Origin: Bacteroides sp. CAG:1076
Lineage (GTDB): Bacteria > Bacteroidota > Bacteroidia > Bacteroidales > Bacteroidaceae
DNA length: 33,598 nt
Assembly: GCA_000436795.1 (NCBI GenBank)
Contig: HF993278.1
Coordinates: 1 to 33,598 of the forward strand
Reading direction: 5' to 3'
The stretch's first letter is position 1. Every line of letters begins with the position of its first letter. The notes under the pieces were generated by a model. That model worked only from the letters and a program-made list of their open reading frames with translations, was not told where the DNA came from and searched no databases. The translations under genes and the position numbers were made by a program. Shown here in pieces: positions 9,062 through 16,271 of the stretch.

Positions 9062-9520
9062 ATGGAAAAAATTGATAACCTAGACAAACAGATTCTGGAA
9101 ATTATTTCTCAGAATGCTCGTATTCCGTTTAAAGACGTTGCCGCCGATTGCGGAGTTTCGCGCGCAGCCATCCACCAACGTGTACAGCGACTGATAGACT
9201 TAGGGGTCATTATAGGCTCAGGCTACCATGTAAATCCCAAGAGCTTAGGATACAGCACTTGCACCTATGTGGGAATTAAACTGGAAAAAGGTTCTATGTA
9301 CAAAAGTGTAGTAGCAGAGCTGGAAAAGATTCCTGAAATCGTAGAATGCCACTTTACAACAGGACCGTACACAATGTTGACTAAACTATATTCTACAGAC
9401 AACGAGCACCTGATGGAATTACTGAACTCAAAAATACAGGAAATACCGGGTGTAACTGCAACGGAAACATTGATTTCACTGGAGCAGAGTATCAAAAAAG
9501 AAATTCCTATCCGCAAATAA
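9062..9520 (+). CDS. Lrp/AsnC family transcriptional regulator
   Basis: The 152-residue protein has the standard two-domain layout. An N-terminal winged helix-turn-helix spans residues about 4-60 (LDKQILEIISQNARIPF, then VSRAAIHQRVQRL as recognition helix). A C-terminal RAM domain spans about 70-145 and would bind an amino acid and drive oligomerisation. I place the start at ATG 9062 (MEKIDNLDKQ); a TTG nine bases upstream would add only three residues and is less likely. The DUF4491 gene begins seven bases after the stop, so the two form an operon. Lrp-type proteins commonly control amino-acid metabolism. The convergent ptb-buk genes are a possible but unproven target. Confidence 0.92.
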   Translation: MEKIDNLDKQILEIISQNARIPFKDVAADCGVSRAAIHQRVQRLIDLGVIIGSGYHVNPKSLGYSTCTYVGIKLEKGSMYKSVVAELEKIPEIVECHFTTGPYTMLTKLYSTDNEHLMELLNSKIQEIPGVTATETLISLEQSIKKEIPIRK

Positions 9521-9527
9521 TTAAGAG

Positions 9528-9845
9528 ATGGAATGGCTTTCAACTCTCCACTTTGAAGGAATCGTGATAGGTATATGCACATTCCTGATTATAGGATTAT
9601 TTCATCCGGTTGTGGTTAAAGCCGAATATTATTGGGGAACGCGTTGCTGGTGGTGGTTTCTGCTACTGGGCATTGCGGGAATCATTGGTTCACTGCTCGT
9701 CAGCAACCTGTTGATTTCTACTCTATTGGGCGTATTCTCCTTTTCTTCTTTTTGGACAATTAAAGAAGTATTCGAACAACGTGAGCGGGTTCTGAAAGGA
9801 TGGTTCCCAATGAATCCTAAGCGCAAACACGAATACGAATCTTGA
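9528..9845 (+). CDS. DUF4491 family small membrane protein
   Basis: The 105-residue protein has about three hydrophobic helices (near residues 10-28, 42-58 and 60-76). A Trp-rich turn (YYWGTRCWWWF, about 34-44) and a basic C-terminal tail (KGWFPMNPKRKHEYES) follow the pattern of DUF4491, a family of unknown function found in Bacteroidetes and some Firmicutes. It starts seven bases after the Lrp stop codon and is followed by a terminator, so it is the last gene of that operon. Pairing with an Lrp regulator suggests the membrane protein could itself be controlled by amino-acid supply. No substrate can be named. Confidence 0.8.
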   Translation: MEWLSTLHFEGIVIGICTFLIIGLFHPVVVKAEYYWGTRCWWWFLLLGIAGIIGSLLVSNLLISTLLGVFSFSSFWTIKEVFEQRERVLKGWFPMNPKRKHEYES

Positions 9846-9880
9846 CGGGAGAGCAATCCCTCAACGATAGCAGTCCCTTC

Positions 9881-9944
9881 ACACCGCTTCCATCGGCCTG
9901 ACCTGATATTTTAATCAGTCAAGACCGGTGGAAGCGGTGTTTTC
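9881..9944 (+). terminator. Terminator of the Lrp-DUF4491 operon, with branched loop
   Basis: A 16-base stem (9881-9896 with 9925-9940, one U-G wobble) closes a 28-base loop. The loop contains a second stem: CTGAT at 9903-9907 pairs with ATCAG at 9914-9918, extended by TGA/TCA around one bulged base. A short T run (9940-9943) follows on the plus strand. No T run is present on the other strand, so it probably serves mainly the plus-strand operon, although buk converges on it. Confidence 0.7.
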
Positions 9945-9953
9945 TATAAACTT

Positions 9954-11015
9954 TCAGGGATTATACTCCTGCAATGGCAACTCTCCTCTCAAGGCTCCCA
10001 GCGCATTCATGGCAAGTGCTCCCATTTCATCCTCTCCCGGAATGACAACAATACGCGCGATACCTTCCAGCCACTCGCGCAGCAAGGACACACAATACTT
10101 ATTATTGGCAATTCCCCCCGTCAGAATGACGGCATCTGTCTGCCCGTGTAAAGCGACATGCATGGCTCCTACCTGCTTGGCAACCGTATAAATCATGGCT
10201 TCCAGCACCAGTTTATGTTTCTTATCGCCTGCGTGTGCCCACCGGACAATAGTTGGAACATCCGTTGTACCTAAATGGGCCAGTAAACCTCCCCTGCCAT
10301 TCAGCATCTTACGTATCTCCTGATAAGTATATTTTCCGCTGAAGCACAAATCGACGAGCTGCCGTGCCGGAATAGTACCCGCACGTTCCGGACTGAACGG
10401 TCCCTCACCGTTCAATGCATTGTTCACGTCGATAACCTTACCATGATGATGCGCACTGACCGAAATGCCCCCACCCAAATGAACGACAATCAGGTCGAGT
10501 TCTTCATATTTCCGGCCTATCCGTGCCGCATAATTACGGGAAACTGCCCTGCTGTTCAGCGCATGGAAGATAGAGATACGAGGAATCTCCGGAATACCGG
10601 TCAGACGTGCCACGTCACAAAGCTCGTCGGTGACAACCGGATCGGCAATGAAAGCCGGACATCCAGCCGAAGCAGCCAGTTCGTCGGCTATCAAGGCAGC
10701 CAGGTTCGACGCATGTTCCATATCCGCATGCCACAAATCATGCTTGATGCGTTCATTGATCCGATATACTCCTCCCGGTGTAGGTTTGAGCAGCCCGCCA
10801 CGTGCAATGATGGCATCGAAGCATAAGGGAATTCCCGCCTTCTGTAAAGCCTCCGTCACATGCCGGCGACGATATTCATACTGTTCATTGATATGATGAA
10901 ACTCCGACAAATCTTTAGCAGAGTGAAACACACTTTCTCTCCACACCTGCTTGTCATCTTCGTACACGGCCAGCTTGGTAGAGGTTGAGCCGGGATTTAT
11001 AACAAGTATTTTCAT
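9954..11015 (-). CDS. buk: Butyrate kinase
   Basis: This cytosolic enzyme makes ATP and a short-chain fatty acid from an acyl phosphate (butyryl-, isobutyryl- or isovaleryl-phosphate). The 353-residue protein has the length and motifs of the acetokinase superfamily: NPGSTSTK at residues 7-14, an HLGGGISV phosphate loop in the middle, FSPERAGTIP after it, and ILTGGIANN near the C-terminus. It follows ptb by 12 bases, so the two encode consecutive steps. Which acyl group is used in this organism cannot be read from the sequence. Branched-chain acids from amino-acid breakdown are as plausible as butyrate. Confidence 0.94.
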   Translation of the reverse strand: MKILVINPGSTSTKLAVYEDDKQVWRESVFHSAKDLSEFHHINEQYEYRRRHVTEALQKAGIPLCFDAIIARGGLLKPTPGGVYRINERIKHDLWHADMEHASNLAALIADELAASAGCPAFIADPVVTDELCDVARLTGIPEIPRISIFHALNSRAVSRNYAARIGRKYEELDLIVVHLGGGISVSAHHHGKVIDVNNALNGEGPFSPERAGTIPARQLVDLCFSGKYTYQEIRKMLNGRGGLLAHLGTTDVPTIVRWAHAGDKKHKLVLEAMIYTVAKQVGAMHVALHGQTDAVILTGGIANNKYCVSLLREWLEGIARIVVIPGEDEMGALAMNALGALRGELPLQEYNP

Positions 11016-11027
11016 ATAAGGTCAATA

Positions 11028-11948
11028 TTAATCGTTTTGAGAACCAGCCAGACACGCCAGTGCAAGGCTATAAAACTTAGAGTTTCCCGAATCGCTGCGC
11101 GAAGGAACGACCACCGGGGCAACGGTACCTGTAAGCATGCCGGCCATGTTCGCATCACCAAACAGCGAAAGGGTTTTATAAAATGTATTGCCAGATTCAA
11201 TATTCGGGAAAATCATGATATCCGCATTTCCGATAACCGGCGAACTCAGTCCCTTTATCTCCCCGCTATGGCGGTCGCAGGCTGTCTTGGCATCCATGGG
11301 GCCGTCGATGAAAGCAGTACCAAATTTCCCAAGTCTGGCCTCTTCTTTCAGTTGTACATAATCCAGCGTATGAGGAAACTTTTCGTTTACTTTTTCCGAA
11401 CAATGTATCAGCGCCACCCGAGGCTCTTCGTTGCCCAACTTACGGCACAAGGCGATATCATTGGCTATCATCGCCCGAAACTGCGCCAAACCGGGACGAG
11501 GAATGACGGCAGCATCCGAAAACAACAGCAGTTTATGATAAAGAGGTATCTGTGCTATAGCTACATGACTTAAAATACCTCCTGGAGGCAACAGACCTTT
11601 TTCTTTTTTCAGCACAGCACGCAACAGGTTGTCGGTATTAATAAGCCCCTTCATCAGGATGTCGGCCTCACCGGTTCGCACCAGTTCCACAGCAAGAGCA
11701 GCCGCTTCATCGGGGGTGGAAGTAATATATATACGGACAAAATCGGGAGAAGCTGCATGCAGGCTATGTGCCACTTCAGCATGCGCCTCATCGGTGACCA
11801 GAAGATATTCTGCTATTTCTTCACGCAGACTACGAATGATAACGTATTCCGTATGGGGGTCATTGGGACATACTACTGCAACTCGCCGGCGGATGCCAAG
11901 CGAACGCAAATTATTCACCAACTGGGTAAGGGTTCGAATCAATTCCAT
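11028..11948 (-). CDS. ptb: Phosphate butyryltransferase
   Basis: The enzyme exchanges CoA for phosphate on a short-chain acyl-CoA, giving the acyl phosphate used by butyrate kinase. The 306-residue protein shows the PTA_PTB family end motifs: ADIMIFPNIESGNTFYKTL, then APVVVPSRSDS and a final SLALA helix. It is the first gene of a two-gene operon with buk and diverges from the C26-M19 fusion gene. A near-match to the -7 consensus (CATATTTG on the minus strand, 11965-11972) lies 16 bases before the ATG, so a short leader is likely. No key residues appear to be missing. Confidence 0.92.
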   Translation of the reverse strand: MELIRTLTQLVNNLRSLGIRRRVAVVCPNDPHTEYVIIRSLREEIAEYLLVTDEAHAEVAHSLHAASPDFVRIYITSTPDEAAALAVELVRTGEADILMKGLINTDNLLRAVLKKEKGLLPPGGILSHVAIAQIPLYHKLLLFSDAAVIPRPGLAQFRAMIANDIALCRKLGNEEPRVALIHCSEKVNEKFPHTLDYVQLKEEARLGKFGTAFIDGPMDAKTACDRHSGEIKGLSSPVIGNADIMIFPNIESGNTFYKTLSLFGDANMAGMLTGTVAPVVVPSRSDSGNSKFYSLALACLAGSQND

Positions 11949-11964
11949 ACCATTAGATTTTTAG

Positions 11965-12003
11965 CAAATATGAAAAATAAATCTGAATTTATCTCTATAT
12001 TTG
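11965..12003. promoter_or_regulatory. Divergent promoter region between ptb-buk and the C26-M19 gene
   Basis: On the plus strand TATATTTG (11996-12003) is a full TAnnTTTG match, 25 bases before the ATG of the fusion gene. On the minus strand CATATTTG (11965-11972) misses one base and would serve ptb. The two boxes are only 23 bases apart, so the transcription start regions are back to back and one bound regulator could affect both. Confidence 0.5.
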
Positions 12004-12028
12004 TTCGGTTTCTACGAAATATTAACTT

Positions 12029-13783
12029 ATGAAAACGTTTCAAACATTTGACATCGAAGCGGACTACAAGGTACTCCACAGTCGATTTCCAAATCATAAA
12101 GATGCACCGGTCATCGGAATTACCGGTAATTTCAGTGACGGAAACTTAACGCTTGCCCCTGGATATTATACTTCCATTCTGAAAGCAGGAGGTGTTCCGT
12201 TCATCATTCCTCCTTTCGAAAATACTGACATTCTGATAAGCTTACTCGACAGTCTCGACGGACTTCTTCTGACAGGAGGAGGAGATATAAATCCGCTGTT
12301 CTTGCACGAAGAGCCGGTAAAAGAATTACACAGCATAAACCCTTACCGCGACCGTCAGGAACTACTTCTTACCCGACTTGCAGCCAACCGCCAGATTCCG
12401 ATATTAGGTATTTGCCGGGGTATGCAGATCATGAACGTAGCACTTGGGGGAAGCATCTATCAGGATATTCACGTACAAATGGAAGGTACGCGCATCAAGC
12501 ACAGTCAGGATATGGACCGTGCCTTCGCATCCCACACCATACAGATAGAAGACGACAGCCTGCTGGCACGAATCATGAAGACAACCTCTCTGCCAGTCAA
12601 TTCGTTCCACCATCAGGCAGTAAACGAAGCGGCTCCGGGATTCCGTATTTCGGCCCGCGCCACCGACAACGTGGCAGAGGCAATAGAAAGTACAGAATAT
12701 AAGTCGATGCTGGGTGTACAATGGCATCCCGAATGCTTTATCCTGAACGATGATGAATACATGATGCCGCTCTTCGAATGGCTGTTGCAGGAGGCTACTT
12801 CTTTCCGCCAGGCAAAACGGATGCACCACCGCATACTTACGCTGGACACGCACTGCGACACACCGATGTTTTTCGGGCAAAACATCAACTTTGCCACACG
12901 CGACCCTAAGATAAAGGTCGACTTACACAAGATGACCGAAGGACGTCAGGACGCAACCATCATGGTGGCTTATCTGGCACAAAAGGAACGTACCGACGAA
13001 GCCTTACTGGCTGCGACAGCCAAAGCCGACCAGTTGCTGAATGAAATAGAGCGTATGGTTGCCATGAACTGCACGGCGGTAGATATTGCTTACACACCCG
13101 CCGACCTCTATCGCTTGAAACGGGAAGGTAAAAAAGCTATCATGCTGGGAATAGAAAACGGATATGCCATCGGAAAAGATTTGACGAATGTAGAGCGTTT
13201 CCGCAAGCGTGGAGTGGTTTATATGACACTTTGCCACAACGGCAACAATGATATCTGTGGATCGGCACGATACAATGACGAACATATCGGTGTAACGCCT
13301 TTCGGCGAACAGGTTATCCGTGAAATGAACCGTACCGGTATGATGGTCGACTTGTCGCATGCAGGCGAACAGACCTTCTACGATACGCTGGAGATAAGCA
13401 GCCAGCCGGTTGTCTGCTCCCATTCTTCCTGCCGCGCACTGTGCGACCATCCGCGCAACCTGACCGACGACCAACTGAAAGCCATCGCCCGCAAGGGAGG
13501 AGTCGTACAGGTTTGTCTGTACGGCGGTTTTCTCCGTTCGGACGCACCAGCAACTATCTGCGATGCCATCGAACACCTGCATCACATGGTCAACATCATG
13601 GGAATAGAACATGTGGGTATCGGAACCGATTTCGACGGCGACGGAGGTATCATCGGCTGCAACGATTCTTCGGAACTGATCAATCTGACACGCCGGTTAC
13701 TTTATGAACGGTACAGCGAAGCCGACCTCCGCCTGATATGGGGAGGAAATTTCCTGAGAGTAATGGAAGAGGTACAAAAATAG
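12029..13783 (+). CDS. Fusion of peptidase C26 (gamma-glutamyl hydrolase-like) and M19 membrane-dipeptidase-like domains
   Basis: The 584-residue protein joins two hydrolases. Residues about 26-255 are a class I glutamine-amidotransferase-like peptidase C26 domain: TGGGDINP at 82-89, nucleophile Cys129 in GICRGMQ, and His233 and Glu235 in QWHPE. This family hydrolyses gamma-glutamyl amides such as gamma-glutamyl-GABA. Residues about 265-580 are an M19 (renal dipeptidase type) domain with its zinc ligands: His275 and Asp277 (HCDTP), Glu376 (IENG), His444 (LSHAG), His465 (SHSS) and the TDFDG motif at 533-537. There is no signal peptide, so it should act in the cytosol. The pairing suggests gamma-glutamyl cleavage followed by dipeptide cleavage of one substrate, which is an inference. 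A strong terminator follows. Confidence 0.9.
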   Translation: MKTFQTFDIEADYKVLHSRFPNHKDAPVIGITGNFSDGNLTLAPGYYTSILKAGGVPFIIPPFENTDILISLLDSLDGLLLTGGGDINPLFLHEEPVKELHSINPYRDRQELLLTRLAANRQIPILGICRGMQIMNVALGGSIYQDIHVQMEGTRIKHSQDMDRAFASHTIQIEDDSLLARIMKTTSLPVNSFHHQAVNEAAPGFRISARATDNVAEAIESTEYKSMLGVQWHPECFILNDDEYMMPLFEWLLQEATSFRQAKRMHHRILTLDTHCDTPMFFGQNINFATRDPKIKVDLHKMTEGRQDATIMVAYLAQKERTDEALLAATAKADQLLNEIERMVAMNCTAVDIAYTPADLYRLKREGKKAIMLGIENGYAIGKDLTNVERFRKRGVVYMTLCHNGNNDICGSARYNDEHIGVTPFGEQVIREMNRTGMMVDLSHAGEQTFYDTLEISSQPVVCSHSSCRALCDHPRNLTDDQLKAIARKGGVVQVCLYGGFLRSDAPATICDAIEHLHHMVNIMGIEHVGIGTDFDGDGGIIGCNDSSELINLTRRLLYERYSEADLRLIWGGNFLRVMEEVQK

Positions 13784-13804
13784 CTACATCTTACGTTTAT
13801 AGAG

Positions 13805-13867
13805 ATGTCCCGACGTTTTCGGATACTCCAAACTTTCTTTCCGAAAAAACGTCGGGACATTTTTTTA
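13805..13867 (+). terminator. Strong terminator of the C26-M19 gene
   Basis: Arms 13805-13822 and 13841-13860 pair over 18 bases with a two-base bulge and an 18-base loop. A run of seven T (13860-13866) follows on the plus strand. It lies 22 bases after the stop codon and isolates this gene from the downstream lipoprotein. Confidence 0.88.
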
Positions 13868-14016
13868 TTTTTTGTACAAAAACTTCGAAAATTTGTACAA
13901 ATTTTAGTTCTCTTCCAGCGAAGAAAAATCTCCATCCTCCCGAAAAAAAAAATTCATCATACGGTACATTTTTTCATCAACTTGCGTTAGTAAAGAGAAA
14001 AAGCAATAAGCTATCT

Positions 14017-15396
14017 ATGGAAACGATGAAAAACATCTTTTTTACTACCTGCCTGTTTCTGCTTTGTGCCTGTGGAGAATACCAGTTGGAACAAGAAGAA
14101 AACGGAACAACCGGAGAAACCGAAAGCGAAGTTACGTACACCTTGCAATTGAATATCGGCAGTCAAGACAACGCTAAAATAAATTATCCGCTGTCGATCT
14201 ATATGTTCGATGACAAAAACAACTGCATTTCGCAGGAAAGTATCTCCGAAGAAACCAGTGAATACAGCGCGTCGATGCCGAAAGGAAAATACACACTTGT
14301 ATTATTGTCGGGACTGACGGACGACAACTATTCCTATCCCCTCGAAATCATTCCCGACAGTTACATCACGCTGAACAATAATAACCGGTCGGATAAACCG
14401 TTACAAATGGGAAAGGCCAGTATCAATCTGACTCAATCTACCCGAATTTCTGTAACTTTGTCGTATGTGGTAGCTTCGCTTACGTTTACACTTTACGGAA
14501 TCCCCGACAATGCCATCACGACAGAGGTCAATGTATCTCCGGTCAGTTCAGGCATCTCATTCAATGGAGATAACAAGAACGACAAACGCCAATGTACCGT
14601 TTCATGCCGGAAAGAAGGCAACCGCTGGATAAGCGATGCGGTATATATCTTCCCGAACGAGAGTTCACAGACGCACCTCTCGATAAACATAGAGCTGCCC
14701 GACAACAATGAAACTTACGGCTATACGTATCAAGCCAATCTGAAAGCAGGATATCCCTATCATTTTACCGGATATTATAAAGGAGGCGTATCGCTCGACG
14801 GAGAATTTCAGGCTGAAGGCTGGCAACCGGAAGTAGATTGTGAATTCGGATTTGATGAAATTCTTCCCGACGAAGGCGGAGATGATCATACAGACGGTGG
14901 AACAGGAGGCAACGGTTCGGGCAATACCGACGATACGGAAACACCAGATGATACAGAAGAAACCGATACATTCATCGTCCCAGAGCTACCAGATGCCGAT
15001 ACGATATGGGGGTATTTTTATGTCTGGCAGGTCACATCACTGTCGGCTACCGAAAGCAAGGCTATCCTTATTGCACCCGACCAATGGTATACACTGGCAG
15101 CAGATGCTCCCGGACTGCTGGAGGCCTATGAAAAAGACGATATCAGTGGATGGAGAATGTTTACAACAGAGGAGGCGACAGCTTTCCGAACTCAATTTCA
15201 AGGGACGGTAAATGAACTGAATAAATTCATCTCCGAATACGGATTCGACTGGTTTAAATATACCGACGGAGCGCGTTACCTCTGCAACGACGGACAATCG
15301 ACTTTCAGTCTGGCAAACAACCGCATTCTCGATGCCGGGAAGACTGTCGATTATTACTTGCGTCCTATAAAAACCGTACGGTTCAAATTAAAATAA
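14017..15396 (+). CDS. Lipoprotein with possible Mfa2/FimB-like fold
   Basis: The 459-residue protein starts METMKN; the second ATG at 14026 is equally possible. The hydrophobic stretch ends in a lipobox LLCAC, with the lipid-carrying Cys at residue 19 (Cys16 from 14026), so an outer-membrane lipoprotein is expected. Residues about 40-290 form a beta-rich region (YPLSIYMFDDKN, PKGKYTLVLLSGL) that recalls Bacteroidales fimbrial subunit proteins (Mfa2/FimB type). That is a fold-level impression, not a firm match. A Gly/Asp/Thr-rich linker (about 300-330) separates a C-terminal globular domain ending in YLRPIKTVRFKLK. No fimbrillin genes lie next to it. It stands alone behind a strong terminator, and the promoter is unclear (TACATTTT at 13965-13972 is a weak candidate). 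Function uncertain. Confidence 0.65.
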   Translation: METMKNIFFTTCLFLLCACGEYQLEQEENGTTGETESEVTYTLQLNIGSQDNAKINYPLSIYMFDDKNNCISQESISEETSEYSASMPKGKYTLVLLSGLTDDNYSYPLEIIPDSYITLNNNNRSDKPLQMGKASINLTQSTRISVTLSYVVASLTFTLYGIPDNAITTEVNVSPVSSGISFNGDNKNDKRQCTVSCRKEGNRWISDAVYIFPNESSQTHLSINIELPDNNETYGYTYQANLKAGYPYHFTGYYKGGVSLDGEFQAEGWQPEVDCEFGFDEILPDEGGDDHTDGGTGGNGSGNTDDTETPDDTEETDTFIVPELPDADTIWGYFYVWQVTSLSATESKAILIAPDQWYTLAADAPGLLEAYEKDDISGWRMFTTEEATAFRTQFQGTVNELNKFISEYGFDWFKYTDGARYLCNDGQSTFSLANNRILDAGKTVDYYLRPIKTVRFKLK

Positions 15397-15413
15397 GGCA
15401 ACCTTTTCTTATA

Positions 15414-15466
15414 TAAAAAAGGTGCAGAGTAAAACAAGGCATTCCTGCCTCTGCTCTCTCTGCACC
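15414..15466 (-). terminator. Terminator of the DUF3109 gene
   Basis: On the minus strand a 9-base stem (15458-15466 with 15421-15429) encloses a second small stem (AGGCA/TGCCT, 15437-15450). A run of six T follows (15420 down to 15415). On the plus strand there is no T run after the stem, so it is assigned to the minus-strand gene that stops at 15480. An A/T-only stem at 15401-15423 may help end the lipoprotein transcript. Confidence 0.75.
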
Positions 15467-15479
15467 AACTTGCTATCTA

Positions 15480-16061
15480 CTAAATAATATGTTGCTTTTC
15501 CAATTCTTCCGCTACGTTTTCCAGCTCGGCATACCATGCTTCGCCAAATTTACGTATCAAAGGCTCCTTCAAGAACTTGTAAACAGGGACATTCTCTTTC
15601 TTGCCTAACAAAACGGCTGCCTTACAAACATCCCACCGATGGTAGTTTACTGCCTTATAAGGCCCGTAGTCGCCTACACGTATAGGATATAAATGGCACG
15701 ATATCGGCTTATAGAAATTACAACGTCCTTCCCGGTAGGCTTTTTCGATTGCGCAGTAACAATATCCCTTTTCATCGTAACACGTAAATACGCAGTCCTT
15801 TCCGTTTACGATAGAAGTAACCAGATCACCATCCGAATCGGTATAAACCACTCCTTGTTTATCGATAATCTCACGCGCCTCGGGTGAGAGATCGTCCCAT
15901 ACTACGGGCAATACCTCTTCCAGTTTCTCTACTTCTTCCAATTCTACCGGTGCACCTGCATCACCTTCTATGCAACATTCCCCTTTACAGGCATCGAGGT
16001 TACACAGAAATTTCTCGCGGAAAACATCCAGGCTGACTATCACATCGTCTATCTGTACCAT
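15480..16061 (-). CDS. DUF3109 family cysteine-rich protein
   Basis: The 193-residue soluble protein carries 11 cysteines. Many sit in a pattern typical of metal or iron-sulfur binding: FLCNLDACKGECC (Cys20, 25, 29, 30), then Cys90, 94, 101 and 103, then Cys114 and Cys122, plus Cys146. It fits DUF3109, a Bacteroidetes family of unknown function distantly related to the YkgJ-type CxxxCC proteins. There is no signal peptide or membrane segment, so it is cytosolic. It has its own -7 box and terminator, so it is a single-gene unit. No biochemical role can be assigned; metal cofactor binding is inferred from the cysteine spacing. Confidence 0.85.
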   Translation of the reverse strand: MVQIDDVIVSLDVFREKFLCNLDACKGECCIEGDAGAPVELEEVEKLEEVLPVVWDDLSPEAREIIDKQGVVYTDSDGDLVTSIVNGKDCVFTCYDEKGYCYCAIEKAYREGRCNFYKPISCHLYPIRVGDYGPYKAVNYHRWDVCKAAVLLGKKENVPVYKFLKEPLIRKFGEAWYAELENVAEELEKQHII

Positions 16062-16093
16062 TTCGTTATAGTATACCTTTTTATATTATACCG

Positions 16094-16101
16094 CAAAAAT
16101 A
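16094..16101 (-). promoter_or_regulatory. -7 promoter element of the DUF3109 gene
   Basis: The minus strand reads TATTTTTG, a TAnnTTTG match 32 bases before the ATG at 16061. A TTG on the same strand (16128-16130) could be part of a -33 box, but the spacing is long. Confidence 0.5.
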
Positions 16102-16132
16102 CAAAAAAGTATGGCACAGCAGCCACACAATA

Positions 16133-16154
16133 TACCTAAAAGTAGGTATTACCT
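16133..16154. promoter_or_regulatory. Possible operator with three TACCT/AGGTA half-sites
   Basis: TACCT (16133-16137), AGGTA (16144-16148) and TACCT (16150-16154) give one inverted pair with a six-base gap and one with a one-base gap. It lies about 70-90 bases upstream of the DUF3109 ATG, just behind the promoter box. No known operator consensus is claimed; this is a symmetry observation. Confidence 0.3.
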
Positions 16155-16271
16155 GCATAATAAGAGCGTAGTACTTTGTGCTGTAATAGAAAGTGAAGGA
16201 ATGCAAACTTGCCATTTACCCGATTTTATATCGGACTCACATTTTTTGTCACTTTAGGTTTTGATTGCTTC

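Noticed and set aside
10443..11573. Plus-strand ORFs of 88-178 codons opposite buk and ptb
   Set aside because: They lie opposite conserved coding sequence in a G+C-richer region where long antisense frames arise by chance.
13004..13612. Minus-strand ORF of 202 codons opposite the M19 domain
   Set aside because: Antisense to zinc-site codons of a conserved enzyme, with no recognisable domain.
13738..14016. Upstream extension of the lipoprotein reading frame
   Set aside because: It overlaps the end of the C26-M19 gene and runs through its terminator; the signal peptide with lipobox begins at METMKN (14017).
16220..16234. Short hairpin CCGA/TCGG after the YdbT-like gene as a terminator
   Set aside because: Only four base pairs and no T run on the minus strand.
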